Position numbers and translations under genes: made by a program. Below the pieces are notes generated by a model. The model ran no database searches, was not told where the DNA came from, and saw nothing but the letters and a program-made list of their open reading frames with translations. This document shows, one piece after another, positions 33,345 through 41,507 of a DNA stretch of 47,275 nucleotides; the first letter of the stretch is position 1, and the number at the start of each line of letters is the position of its first letter. The stretch is from Prevotella sp. (GTDB taxonomy: Bacteria; Bacteroidota; Bacteroidia; Bacteroidales; Bacteroidaceae), in assembly GCA_017395215.1 (NCBI GenBank), contig JAFPVW010000112.1, forward strand, positions 1 to 47,275, written 5' to 3'.

Positions 33345-34178
33345 ATGAAACTGATAGCTGACAGCGGAAGCACCAAGACTGACTGGGTGCTGACCGACGG
33401 TGCCGACGTCAACAAGCGGCTGCTGACGCAGGGCATCAACCCCTTCCACCAGTCAGAGGACGACATCCGCGCCATCCTCAGCTCGAACCGTGCGCCGCGC
33501 ACCATGCAACTCGAGATTCACTTCTACGGCAGCGGCGTCCGACCAGAGCTCAAACCTCTCATGGAGCGGCTGCTGCACGAGGCGTTCCCCAAGGCAACTG
33601 CCGTCGAGGCTCACGGCGACCTCCTGGGGGCGGCACGCGCCGTCTGCGGTCACGCCGAAGGCATTGCCTGCATACTGGGCACCGGGGCCAACTCAGGGCT
33701 CTACGACGGGCAGCGCATCGTTCAGAACACGCCGCCGCTGGGCTACCTCCTGGGCGACGAGGGCAGCGGGGCCGTGCTGGGCCGCCAGCTGCTCAACGCC
33801 CTCTATAAAGGATTCCTGCCGCAGGAGCTGCTGTCTGACTTTCAGGCATTTACGGGCTTGACGATGGCCGGCGTCATCAGCCGCGTCTACCGACAGCCCA
33901 TGGCCAACCGCTTCCTCGCCTCGCTGGCGCCCTTCATCCATGAGCACCTTGACGTGCCCGGACTGAGCCAGATGGTCGTCGGCTGCTTCCGCGACTTCTT
34001 CAGCCGCAACGTCGTGCAGTATCAGCGCCCCGACCTGCCCGTCGGCTTCGTCGGCAGCATTGCCCACCACTTCAGCGAGCAGCTCGCCCAGGCCGCTGCC
34101 GCCGAGGGATTCACCGTAGGAACTGTCATGCGCAGCCCCATCGACGGCCTCGTCGCCTACCACCAGTCACAACAATAA
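33345..34178 (+). CDS. BadF/BadG-family sugar kinase (N-acetylglucosamine kinase-like)
   Basis: 277 residues from ATG 33345 (MKLIADSGSTKTDW); the longer frame starts with TTG inside the -7 element and is rejected. ASKHA-fold motifs: DSGSTKTDW (phosphate 1), LGTGANSGLYDG (phosphate 2 region), LGDEGSGAVLGRQLLNALY. Bacteroidota homologues are annotated as GlcNAc kinases or as BadF/BadG/BcrA/BcrD ATPases. It is followed after 19 bp by a GH5_7-like mannanase in the same direction, so it may phosphorylate a sugar freed from that substrate. The sugar is not proven. Confidence 0.85.
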   Translation: MKLIADSGSTKTDWVLTDGADVNKRLLTQGINPFHQSEDDIRAILSSNRAPRTMQLEIHFYGSGVRPELKPLMERLLHEAFPKATAVEAHGDLLGAARAVCGHAEGIACILGTGANSGLYDGQRIVQNTPPLGYLLGDEGSGAVLGRQLLNALYKGFLPQELLSDFQAFTGLTMAGVISRVYRQPMANRFLASLAPFIHEHLDVPGLSQMVVGCFRDFFSRNVVQYQRPDLPVGFVGSIAHHFSEQLAQAAAAEGFTVGTVMRSPIDGLVAYHQSQQ

Positions 34179-34197
34179 ACAACAAACAACAAACTCT

Positions 34198-35508
34198 ATG
34201 AAAGCAAAACTACTAACCCTCATCACCACCTGTCTGCTGTGCTGCGGCGCCGCCGCAGCCCTCACCGCCTGCACGGCTGCCAAGCAGTCGCCCTTCGTCA
34301 CCGTCAAGGACGGCCACTTCGAGCGCGACGGCAAGCCTTATTACTACGTAGGCACCAACTTCTGGTACGGTGCCATCCTCGGCTCCACCGGTCAGGGAGG
34401 CAACCAGGAACGCCTCACCCGCGAGCTCGACGAGATGAAGCGCATGGGCATCGACAACCTGCGCATACTCGTAGGCAGCGACGGCCAGCGCGGCGTCAAG
34501 ACCAAGGTCGAACCGACGCTGCAGGTCAGCCCCGGCGTCTACAACGACACCATCCTTGCCGGTCTCGACTTCCTGCTCATGGAGATGGGCAAGCGGGGCA
34601 TGCTGGCCGTGCTCTACCTGAACAACTCGTGGGAGTGGAGCGGCGGCTACGGCTTCTATCTCGAGCATGCCGGCGAGGGGCCCCAGCCGCGCCCCGACGA
34701 CGCTGGCTATCCGGCCTTCATGCAGGCCATGAGCAAGTACGCCACCAACGAGCGCGCCCACCAGCTGTTCTACGACTACGTGCAATTCATCGTCGGCCGC
34801 ACAAACCGCTACACCGGCCTGAAGTACACCGACGACCCAGCCATCATGTCGTGGCAGATAGGCAACGAGCCGCGCGCCTTCTCGCGCGAAGCACTGCCCG
34901 CCTTCGAGCACTGGATTGGCGAGGCAGCAGCACTCATACGCCACCTCGACCAGAACCACCTCATCTCCATCGGCAGCGAAGGCGCCTGGGGCTGTGAGAA
35001 CGACTACGGCACGTGGGAGCGCATCTGTGCCGACCCGAACGTCGACTACTGCAACGTACACCTATGGCCCTACAACTGGAGCTGGGTGAAGCCCGACTCG
35101 CTCGTCGAGATGCTGCCCATAGCCTGCAGCAACACCAAGGACTACATCGACCGCCACCTCGCCATCTGCGAACGCATCGGAAAGCCCCTCGTGATGGAGG
35201 AGTTCGGCTATCCACGCGACGGATTCAAGTTCGCACAGGGCACGCCCACCGTCGGGCGCGACGGCTACTACAGCTACGTCTTCTCGCTCGTGGCCGACAA
35301 TGCCCGTCAGGGCGGCAAGTTCGCCGGCTGCAACTTCTGGGGCTGGGGCGGCTTTGCCCAGCCCCGGCATGAGCAGTGGCAGGTAGGCGACGACTACACC
35401 GGCGACCCTGCCCAGGAGGCTCAGGGCCTGAACTCTGTCTTCATGACCGACACGACAACGCTCTCGGTGGTCAGGGAGCATGTCGGGCAGATGAAGTCAC
35501 TGCAGTGA
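34198..35508 (+). CDS. GH5_7-like endo-beta-1,4-mannanase lipoprotein
   Basis: 436 residues with lipobox LTAC at about residue 25. Mannanase-type GH5 motifs: FVTVKDGHFERDGKPYYYVG and TNFWYG at the N-terminus, NLRILVG, LYLNNSWEWSGG, acid/base WQIGNEPRA, VHLWPYNWSW and nucleophile VMEEFGYPRDG. These match GH5_7 mannanases rather than cellulases. It is paired with the BadF-type kinase and lies about 10 kb from the main mannan locus, making a second mannan-active unit in the window. Downstream come a 21-bp tandem repeat array and a large hairpin. Confidence 0.92.
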   Translation: MKAKLLTLITTCLLCCGAAAALTACTAAKQSPFVTVKDGHFERDGKPYYYVGTNFWYGAILGSTGQGGNQERLTRELDEMKRMGIDNLRILVGSDGQRGVKTKVEPTLQVSPGVYNDTILAGLDFLLMEMGKRGMLAVLYLNNSWEWSGGYGFYLEHAGEGPQPRPDDAGYPAFMQAMSKYATNERAHQLFYDYVQFIVGRTNRYTGLKYTDDPAIMSWQIGNEPRAFSREALPAFEHWIGEAAALIRHLDQNHLISIGSEGAWGCENDYGTWERICADPNVDYCNVHLWPYNWSWVKPDSLVEMLPIACSNTKDYIDRHLAICERIGKPLVMEEFGYPRDGFKFAQGTPTVGRDGYYSYVFSLVADNARQGGKFAGCNFWGWGGFAQPRHEQWQVGDDYTGDPAQEAQGLNSVFMTDTTTLSVVREHVGQMKSLQ

Positions 35509-35535
35509 CCGGAATAATCTGAATACGCCAAAAGG

Positions 35536-35640
35536 CGCCGCCTTTCTCTCAAAACCCGGCGCCTTTTGTCCAAAACCCACCGCCTTTTTGGCAAAACCCG
35601 CCGCCTTTTTGGAAAGACCCGCCGCCTTTCCCAAAAAACG
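35536..35640. repeat. Five 21-bp tandem repeats
   Basis: Five consecutive 21-bp units start at 35536, 35557, 35578, 35599 and 35620, for example CGCCGCCTTTTTGGAAAGAC plus C. They lie 28 bp after the GH5_7 stop, outside any credible gene. A partial inverse, GGCGGGTTTTCCC, follows at 35642-35654. Confidence 0.95.
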
Positions 35641-35674
35641 TGGCGGGTTTTCCCAATCCCTGCCGCCCATGCCC

Positions 35675-35698
35675 CAAGTGTCGGTTCAAGTGTCGGTT
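35675..35698. repeat. 12-bp direct repeat CAAGTGTCGGTT x2
   Basis: Two adjacent exact copies (35675-35686, 35687-35698). The AAGTGTCGG motif is also in the arms of the hairpin at 35762-35878. The rest of 35699-35761 shows nothing I can name. Confidence 0.85.
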
Positions 35699-35761
35699 CT
35701 CCCCCCTCCGGGACCGTTGTGATTCAGCTTTCTCGCCGAATACCCCTCCTCCTTCCCCTAT

Positions 35762-35878
35762 TATAGTTGTCATTCACAGGAAACACCCTACACTTCCGAC
35801 ACTTCCTACACCTAAGAAAATTCAACAGGTGCAGGAAGTGTCGGAAGTGCAGGATGTTTCCCGCGATTAACAACTATA
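35762..35878 (-). terminator. 52-bp hairpin directly after the Ser/Thr kinase gene
   Basis: Arms 35762-35813 and 35827-35878 with a 13-nt loop. In DNA, 45 of 52 positions pair by Watson-Crick. Of the seven others, six (35771, 35776, 35778, 35786, 35790, 35808 with partners 35869, 35864, 35862, 35854, 35850, 35832) are A-C or C-A on the plus strand, which become G-U wobble pairs in minus-strand RNA. Only 35773/35867 stays unpaired. It starts 3 nt after the kinase stop. It could be a terminator, an mRNA stabiliser, an RNase III site or a mobile palindromic element; no U-run follows. Confidence 0.85.
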
Positions 35879-35880
35879 GC

Positions 35881-38244
35881 TCATTGGGAGGACGTTTCGC
35901 GAAAGAATCGCTCATGTGTCGTAAACGCGAACAGCCGCAAAGGCTCCGCCACCGGCCTGGCGGGATACTCGCGAATATAATCTGACAACTGGCGCCACCC
36001 GTCAGCTTGCCCGTAGGCCGGCAGCGAGCCGATGGGAACATAGATTTCCGGGCCGGGATAATCGCCAACGGCGGGAGGGATAAGCAGGATTCGCCCGCCC
36101 TCAGAGTCAAACGCAGGCGGCACGGACGACTCCAAATAGACGCGACCCATGAAGGCGGCAAAGGTCCACGGCCCAATGCGGGTAATCTGGGCGGGGATGG
36201 TCAGCTCGGCGGGGTTGAAGAAGTTGAACGCCTCGTCGCTCAGGCTGGTCACGCTGCGGGGGATGTGGGCTACGGCACTGCCCGACACCAGCATGTTGGT
36301 GCGGCTCTCGATGATGGCGTTGCAGTTGTCGCGGCTGTCGTAGACGGGGTTCTGCGGGCTCACCACCACCCGCGTCAGATGCTCGCAGGCTGAGACGCCC
36401 GTCGTGGCGATGCTGGTAGTGGCGGCAGGGATGTAGATGCTGTCGATGCCGCAACGGAGGATGGCATCGTTGTCGATACACTCTAAGTCTTCGGGCAGGT
36501 CAATGGTCTTCAGCGACCAGCAGCCGCTGAAGGCACGCACCCTGAGGCGGCGTATGGTGGGTGGCAGCTGGATGCTGCGCAGGGCTGTGCAGTTCTCGAA
36601 GTCGCTGATGCCAATCTCATCCAGTCCGGTGAAGTAGCGCAGTTCGTCGAACCGCTCTATCACGGGGTTGTTGGTGAAGGCAGCATCGAGCGTCGTGACG
36701 GCCTGCGCCTCGTCAATCTGCAGCTCGCCGTCGCCACTACGGTCCCAGTGGCGCACGCAGACAGCCCTCACCTCCGGGTCGGCAAAGACGATGTTGGTCT
36801 GCATCAGCGGTTGTAGCGGCTCCCAAGTCTGACGGTCCGGTCGTTTCGACACATACACGTATTTGGGCACGTAGATGGCTGTCAGCTGCGGACAGCCCTG
36901 CAGCGGCGTCACCCCTTCGTTGGTCTGGGGCATCAGAGCCTCGAAGACGACCGTCTGCAACTGCGGACAGTCGTCCATGCAGCAGTCGCCGATGCCCACC
37001 ACCGTGCTGGGTATGGAGAGCATACGCAGGCCGGAGTGGCGGAAGGCGTTCCGGCGGAAGAAGCGGATGGTCCTGGGCAGCGTGAGGCTCCGCAGGCTCA
37101 CGCAGTCGCGGAAGGCATCGCGGCTGATGTCGGTCAGGCCGGTGAAGTGCTGCAGCTCGTTGAAGGAGGCGATGTCTGGGCGGCCTGTGAACACTTGGCC
37201 CAGCTCTGTCACGGCAGCGGCCTCCTCATAGCTCAGCTCGCCGTCGTGGTCGCTGTCCCAATGGGCCACACACAGACGCTTCACCGCATCGTCCTCGAAG
37301 TCAATGATTTCGTGGCGCAGCACCCGCAGCTGGCGGTTCATCTGCGCGGCGTCGCCCTCTATCAGGGCGGCCTTCTGCTGCAGATGGCGCATCTGCCAGC
37401 CCATCACGCCCACGACGACGGCCACCAAGGCCACGGCGGCGGCAATCATCAGCCGGCGGAGGCGCTGGCTGCTGCGCCGCAGGGCCTCTAAGAGTGCGTC
37501 CATGTCCTGCCAGCGGTGGTCGATGGGGGCCAGACAGCGGTCGACAATATGCTGGGGGACGACCCGACGCAGCGGATTGGCCGTCGGCAGCCGGTCGTTC
37601 ATCTCCTGCATCATCACGCCTAATGAGTAGATGTCGTTGCGCACGTCGGCCTGCGCCAGCCGGGCCTGCTCGGGAGCAATGTAGCGCAGCGTGCCCGCAG
37701 GCTGCTTCAGGATGGCGTGGCTGTCAGTGTCGGCCAGCCCGAAGTCTATCAGCTTCACGTAGCCGCCGTTGCTGGTCACCATCACGTTGCGGGGCTTCAG
37801 GTCGCGGTGTACCACCTGCTGCTGGTGGACGTAGGCCACGGCCTCGGCCAGCTCGATGGCCACGCGCCGCAGCTGGTGAACCGACAGCTCCGTCTGCAGG
37901 TAGTCGGCAAGCGTCATGCCGTCTATCCACTCAGCCACCATGCACACCGTAGCCCCGCGACCGGGTAGCACGACCGTCTCCATGCCCACTGCCTGCATCA
38001 CGCCGGGATGCTGCAGCCGCATCAGTATCTCCAGCTCCTTGCGCAGCATCTGCCGGTAGGCCTCGTCGCCCTGATGCTCCGGGCGCAGGCACTTCAGCAG
38101 ATACCACCGCCCGAACCGCTTCGCACGGTAGAGGTCGCAGTAGCCCGTCGAAGGCATCTGCTCCACATCGGCAAACTCCCTCGACAGTCCCTCGTACTCC
38201 TCAGTCAGGAACCCTGATGCGCTGCTGTCGGCAGGATTAATCAT
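35881..38244 (-). CDS. Membrane Ser/Thr protein kinase with periplasmic EF-hand and BspA-type LRR domain
   Basis: 787 residues. A cytoplasmic eukaryotic-like kinase domain (about 20-255) has Lys51, VVHRDLKPRNVM (about 144-155), DFG (167-169) and APEQ (190-193); the glycine loop is degenerate (PSTGYCDLY). One membrane helix lies at about 265-284 (MIAAAVALVAVVVGVMGW). The periplasmic part has two EF-hand-like loops, WDSDHDGELSYEEA (Asp330 start) and WDRSGDGELQIDEA. Each is followed by LRR_5 repeats of the BspA type (SLRSLTLPRTIRFFRRNAF, LKTIDLPEDLECIDNDAI). By design it should sense a ligand or calcium outside and phosphorylate proteins inside. A -7-like TGTCTTTGC (38275-38283) may be its promoter. 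Followed by the 52-bp hairpin. Confidence 0.9.
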   Translation of the reverse strand: MINPADSSASGFLTEEYEGLSREFADVEQMPSTGYCDLYRAKRFGRWYLLKCLRPEHQGDEAYRQMLRKELEILMRLQHPGVMQAVGMETVVLPGRGATVCMVAEWIDGMTLADYLQTELSVHQLRRVAIELAEAVAYVHQQQVVHRDLKPRNVMVTSNGGYVKLIDFGLADTDSHAILKQPAGTLRYIAPEQARLAQADVRNDIYSLGVMMQEMNDRLPTANPLRRVVPQHIVDRCLAPIDHRWQDMDALLEALRRSSQRLRRLMIAAAVALVAVVVGVMGWQMRHLQQKAALIEGDAAQMNRQLRVLRHEIIDFEDDAVKRLCVAHWDSDHDGELSYEEAAAVTELGQVFTGRPDIASFNELQHFTGLTDISRDAFRDCVSLRSLTLPRTIRFFRRNAFRHSGLRMLSIPSTVVGIGDCCMDDCPQLQTVVFEALMPQTNEGVTPLQGCPQLTAIYVPKYVYVSKRPDRQTWEPLQPLMQTNIVFADPEVRAVCVRHWDRSGDGELQIDEAQAVTTLDAAFTNNPVIERFDELRYFTGLDEIGISDFENCTALRSIQLPPTIRRLRVRAFSGCWSLKTIDLPEDLECIDNDAILRCGIDSIYIPAATTSIATTGVSACEHLTRVVVSPQNPVYDSRDNCNAIIESRTNMLVSGSAVAHIPRSVTSLSDEAFNFFNPAELTIPAQITRIGPWTFAAFMGRVYLESSVPPAFDSEGGRILLIPPAVGDYPGPEIYVPIGSLPAYGQADGWRQLSDYIREYPARPVAEPLRLFAFTTHERFFRETSSQ

Positions 38245-38292
38245 CGCTCGTCACGTTAGTTGCTATGTGCGTGTGCAAAGACAGGTGATTTA

Positions 38293-39447
38293 TCAGATGC
38301 CGACAGTCCACAAGCGGTGGAAGAAGTCCATGACGTAGATACATTCTATATTGCCCATTTGGCGTGTAAAGACATCGAGAGATACTATCATTAGCTTGCT
38401 GCCGGGATGTTCCTCTGCAAACGACTTCAGGTTTTTCATGTGTCTGCTCTGCACCTCTTCAGTTGACTTTATCTCTATAGCTATGCGAGCATCCCCCACA
38501 ATGATGTCCACTTCCACACCGGTATAGGTGCGCCAGTAACTGAGTTTCTCCTCGCTGTGGCTGTAGTGCAGATAGGCTACCAGCTCTTGCACAACCAGAT
38601 GCTCAAAGGCATGTCCGTAGTCAACACTGCCACGGACAAGATCCTTGCGGTGAAGCAGGTAGTTGGTTACTCCAACATCGAAGTAGTAGAAACGCGGAGC
38701 CTGTACCAGTCTGCGTTTCATGAGCTTTGTGTATGCTGGAATACGGTAGCCGATGAGAGTGTCTTCGAGGATGTCGAAATAAGAATTGACTGTCGTTGCA
38801 TGTACGCCACACTCCTGGGCGATGTTGTTGTTATTGATAATTTCTCCGTCCGTGAGTGCTGCCACCTCTAAAAACCGCTGGAAGGCATCCAAATTGCGCA
38901 CCAATGCCTCTTCCTTGATTTCTTCTTTCAGGTACACATCGATATATGCCGCCAACAGCCGCCAAGGATTACGGGCCAGATAGTGGGAAGGAATCGTGCC
39001 ATAGTTTACAGCACGGTCTATATCATAATCGGGTATTTCGGCACTCACCAACGGATAGAGGTACACGGGCAGTGCACGGCCTCCCAGCGTATTATGACCC
39101 TTGCGCTTCAGCTTCCTGGCGCTGGAGCCACACAAAATAAACAAAAGCTGACGCTCAACAATAAGTCTGTGAACCTCGTTGAGAAGCTCTGGCACCTCGG
39201 GGATTTCATCGATGATGACCAGCGTGCCCGCCGGTTTATCCTTCAGTGTCTCATACAGTAAAACGGGGCGTTGCTGCAGGCGCCTTCTCACGTTGCTATC
39301 CAGTAGGTCAAAGAATAACGCATCGGGGAATTGCTGGCGTAAAAGCGTTGTCTTCCCTGTCTGACGGCCGCCAAACAAGAATATACTGCCATCTAACTCT
39401 TTGTCAATCTGAAAGATTCTTTCTAATATGGACTTGTCGTTCACCAT
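38293..39447 (-). CDS. AAA_14/DUF4143 ATPase
   Basis: 384 residues from ATG 39445-39447 (MVNDKSILERIFQIDKEL); the longer frame begins with GTG 39486 and is less likely. Walker A GGRQTGKTT, Walker B TLVIIDEIPEV, sensor region FILCGSSARKLKR. A winged-helix segment (IAQECGVHATTVNSYFDIL) and a C-terminal DUF4143 nuclease-like fold (YWRTYTGVEVDIIVGDARIAIEIK, with D/E-x-K) follow. These are common single-gene ATPases in gut Bacteroidota with unknown function; the C-terminal motif resembles PD-(D/E)XK nucleases. Leader repeats at 39458-39513 suggest self-regulation. Confidence 0.88.
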   Translation of the reverse strand: MVNDKSILERIFQIDKELDGSIFLFGGRQTGKTTLLRQQFPDALFFDLLDSNVRRRLQQRPVLLYETLKDKPAGTLVIIDEIPEVPELLNEVHRLIVERQLLFILCGSSARKLKRKGHNTLGGRALPVYLYPLVSAEIPDYDIDRAVNYGTIPSHYLARNPWRLLAAYIDVYLKEEIKEEALVRNLDAFQRFLEVAALTDGEIINNNNIAQECGVHATTVNSYFDILEDTLIGYRIPAYTKLMKRRLVQAPRFYYFDVGVTNYLLHRKDLVRGSVDYGHAFEHLVVQELVAYLHYSHSEEKLSYWRTYTGVEVDIIVGDARIAIEIKSTEEVQSRHMKNLKSFAEEHPGSKLMIVSLDVFTRQMGNIECIYVMDFFHRLWTVGI

Positions 39448-39457
39448 TTTATACGCT

Positions 39458-39520
39458 CGATTTTCATTTAAAATCTTGGATTGCACACACGATTTTCATT
39501 GAATATCGTGTGCAAAGATA
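39458..39520 (-). promoter_or_regulatory. Promoter and repeats upstream of the DUF4143 ATPase
   Basis: -7 element TATCTTTGC (39512-39520, minus). Between it and the ATG are two copies of CGATTTTCATT (39458-39468, 39490-39500) and an imperfect inverted repeat TGCACACACGAT/ATCGTGTGCA (39482-39513). These are candidate operator sites. Confidence 0.5.
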
Positions 39521-39622
39521 GGGCAAAAAGTTGGTTCACGCAAATTTTAAGGCTCTTTTTTAAGCAAATTTTGGCCTATTGTACAAATTCTCTTTCAGGG
39601 CGTCAGATTGTCTAACGCCATT

Positions 39623-39762
39623 TCAATCCTCATATTCGCTTCGATAGAAGGTCACGCCATCCATATATTTCTCGTACAGCTCAGGCTTGCGGGTTTTGAA
39701 GTATTCAAGCACCGTATCATGTTGAGTGCCACCTGCAGTTCTCTGTTGCTTAGTTCGTTCAT
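39623..39762 (-). pseudogene. Possible remnant of a small gene
   Basis: ATG 39760-39762 opens MNELSNRELQVALN. A -1 frame shift then gives a protein-like C-terminus (DTVLEYFKTRKPELYEKY, then MDGVTFYRSEYED) ending at 39623. Neither frame alone looks like a complete gene. The rest of 39521-39967 is AT-rich with nothing I can support. A frameshifted small ORF is the simplest reading, but it may be chance. Confidence 0.3.
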
Positions 39763-39967
39763 ATATTCAATATAGTAATGTAGAGCGTAAAATTCAATGA
39801 TTGCAAATATAATCAAAAGTGTTCAGCGCGCAAAACATTTTCACCGATTATTTGTTCTGTATGCTGAACATTTAACACTTATATAGTATTACAAGCCTTG
39901 TTTGTAACAGCTCAGTCATCCACTACAAAGGACAGAAATTGTTATCGTTTATGGAAGAAGGCGCGTA

Positions 39968-40001
39968 TAACAACTCAGCACCTGGGAGTGCTGAGTTGTT
40001 A
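39968..40001 (-). terminator. Hairpin terminator of the five-gene exported operon
   Basis: A perfect 13-bp stem, TAACAACTCAGCA (39968-39980) against TGCTGAGTTGTTA (39989-40001), with an 8-nt loop, lies 18 nt after the last stop. Confidence 0.85.
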
Positions 40002-40019
40002 CGTGAGTTAGTATCAATA

Positions 40020-41477
40020 TTAGAAACATATTCTAAAACCGGCATATACATTTATTCCATCACGTTTAGCACCTAATGGTTTATAAATATATTGCTCCAC
40101 ATCCTCATACGATACTGCTGCTTTTTTATTTTTATACGCATTGAAAACATATTCGGCTCCAGCAGTAAGCTGTAATGGGTACATTAAATTGACGTTAACT
40201 TTTATGCCAGCAGGGATATTTATAGATGACGACATCTTAGATTTCGCTTCATTACCATATTTTTTTTCAAGAAGAACGGCTTCAAATTGTCCTGCCACAT
40301 AGGGCATAATTTGAATACTGTGCATAGCAGTAAAGCCGACACCGAATCCAAGTCTTCCGTCATAGATGTAAGGCGACTTTCTAACACAATTATCAACCCA
40401 GTACAATTTCTTTGTATGATCTTCCAATATGGAAGCGCCAAGACCAAAAAGGAAATGAGTGGAAACGCCATAACGATTGAATGACATCGTCTTATCAAAC
40501 AGATAATTTATGCCGTAACTTTTAGTCATCATACTAACCATGAAACTATGACCTGTATTTAAGTCAGCTTTCTTAACAGCAATGTCTCCTTTCTTGTACG
40601 AAGCATTACCTCCAGCAATAGTATAAAGATACGTTGAGTCTTTTGACACATTACATGCACGGGCAGTGCATACCTTCGATGACACCATGTCGCCATTTTT
40701 GTTCATTTTCTGTCTGTAAACGACCATACGATTGCGATTCTTTACGCCTAATCTATTTCCTACTTCAGCCATAAAAGGAGCACGGCTTATCACCTGTCCA
40801 CGAATAGCAAAAGCCGGCACCTTTACGCCCAGTTTTCGACCAAGATTCTCTTTTTTATATTTGCCTTGTTTAACGAAACTCACCTTAACATCAATAGCAT
40901 CATATTTTTGGGGATCTTCCCATGCAGCAAATACATCTTCCAGAGTTTGTTTGTCAATATCAACATGGAAAACTATCCAATGGCCTTTTGATTTAAAAGT
41001 GCCACTTTCGGAACGAAGGAATACATAGTTATTCATAAGAATCGGAAGATAATCCTCCCTAAGCACCGTTTCTGCATCTATCGCGCCAGCACTTGCGCGT
41101 TCTACATCTCCTCTTTGCACGTTTTCCCATGCACGACTTTTAAGCAGTTCTTCTGACAAATGGCCATTACTATCACGCTGGAAAAGGTAGTTAAGAATTG
41201 ATTTGCCTACATTCTTCTCGTTAAGGTATTTCTCCAGTTCTTTTTCTCTGAACTCTTTTTTCACATTATTTTTCTTGTGGAATGTGCTCAGGTCAATATC
41301 AATACTAACTGGATTATCCACTACGATAGAAGAATAACCACTTTCGACAAGGTAACTAACGTCACCAGAGACACCAACAAGGTCGGCCTTGCTGTCAAAA
41401 AACACTTTGTTATCTGCAAATGCTCTTATGCCGATAAATAATACAATGGTTGTACATATAATAATCCGAAGTTTCAT
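40020..41477 (-). CDS. Exported protein with probable C-terminal outer-membrane barrel, unknown function
   Basis: 485 residues with a signal peptide (MKLRIIICTTIVLFIGIRAF, ADN). The first 290 residues form a mixed alpha/beta domain (KYKKENLGRKLGVKVPAFAI; NRMVVYRQKMNKNGDMVSS). The last 180 have alternating hydrophobic strands (YGVSTHFLFGLGASI, GRLGFGVGFTAMHSI, LQLTAGAEYVFNAY) and end in Phe (VYAGFRICF), as outer-membrane barrels do. It is the last gene of the operon, 30 bp after the lipoprotein gene. I do not recognise the family. Confidence 0.75.
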   Translation of the reverse strand: MKLRIIICTTIVLFIGIRAFADNKVFFDSKADLVGVSGDVSYLVESGYSSIVVDNPVSIDIDLSTFHKKNNVKKEFREKELEKYLNEKNVGKSILNYLFQRDSNGHLSEELLKSRAWENVQRGDVERASAGAIDAETVLREDYLPILMNNYVFLRSESGTFKSKGHWIVFHVDIDKQTLEDVFAAWEDPQKYDAIDVKVSFVKQGKYKKENLGRKLGVKVPAFAIRGQVISRAPFMAEVGNRLGVKNRNRMVVYRQKMNKNGDMVSSKVCTARACNVSKDSTYLYTIAGGNASYKKGDIAVKKADLNTGHSFMVSMMTKSYGINYLFDKTMSFNRYGVSTHFLFGLGASILEDHTKKLYWVDNCVRKSPYIYDGRLGFGVGFTAMHSIQIMPYVAGQFEAVLLEKKYGNEAKSKMSSSINIPAGIKVNVNLMYPLQLTAGAEYVFNAYKNKKAAVSYEDVEQYIYKPLGAKRDGINVYAGFRICF

Positions 41478-41507
41478 ATTTGCATCAATAATTGGTTTAT
41501 ATTATTT

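Noticed and set aside
35536-35640. CRISPR or coding repeat protein at the 21-bp array
   Set aside because: No spacers, units too short, and the open frames across it lack a start context and end in unrelated sequence.
35566-35766. 66-residue plus frame in the 21-bp repeat region
   Set aside because: Its residues are only the translated tandem repeat (KTRRLFG) plus low-complexity sequence; no promoter or homologous motif is visible.
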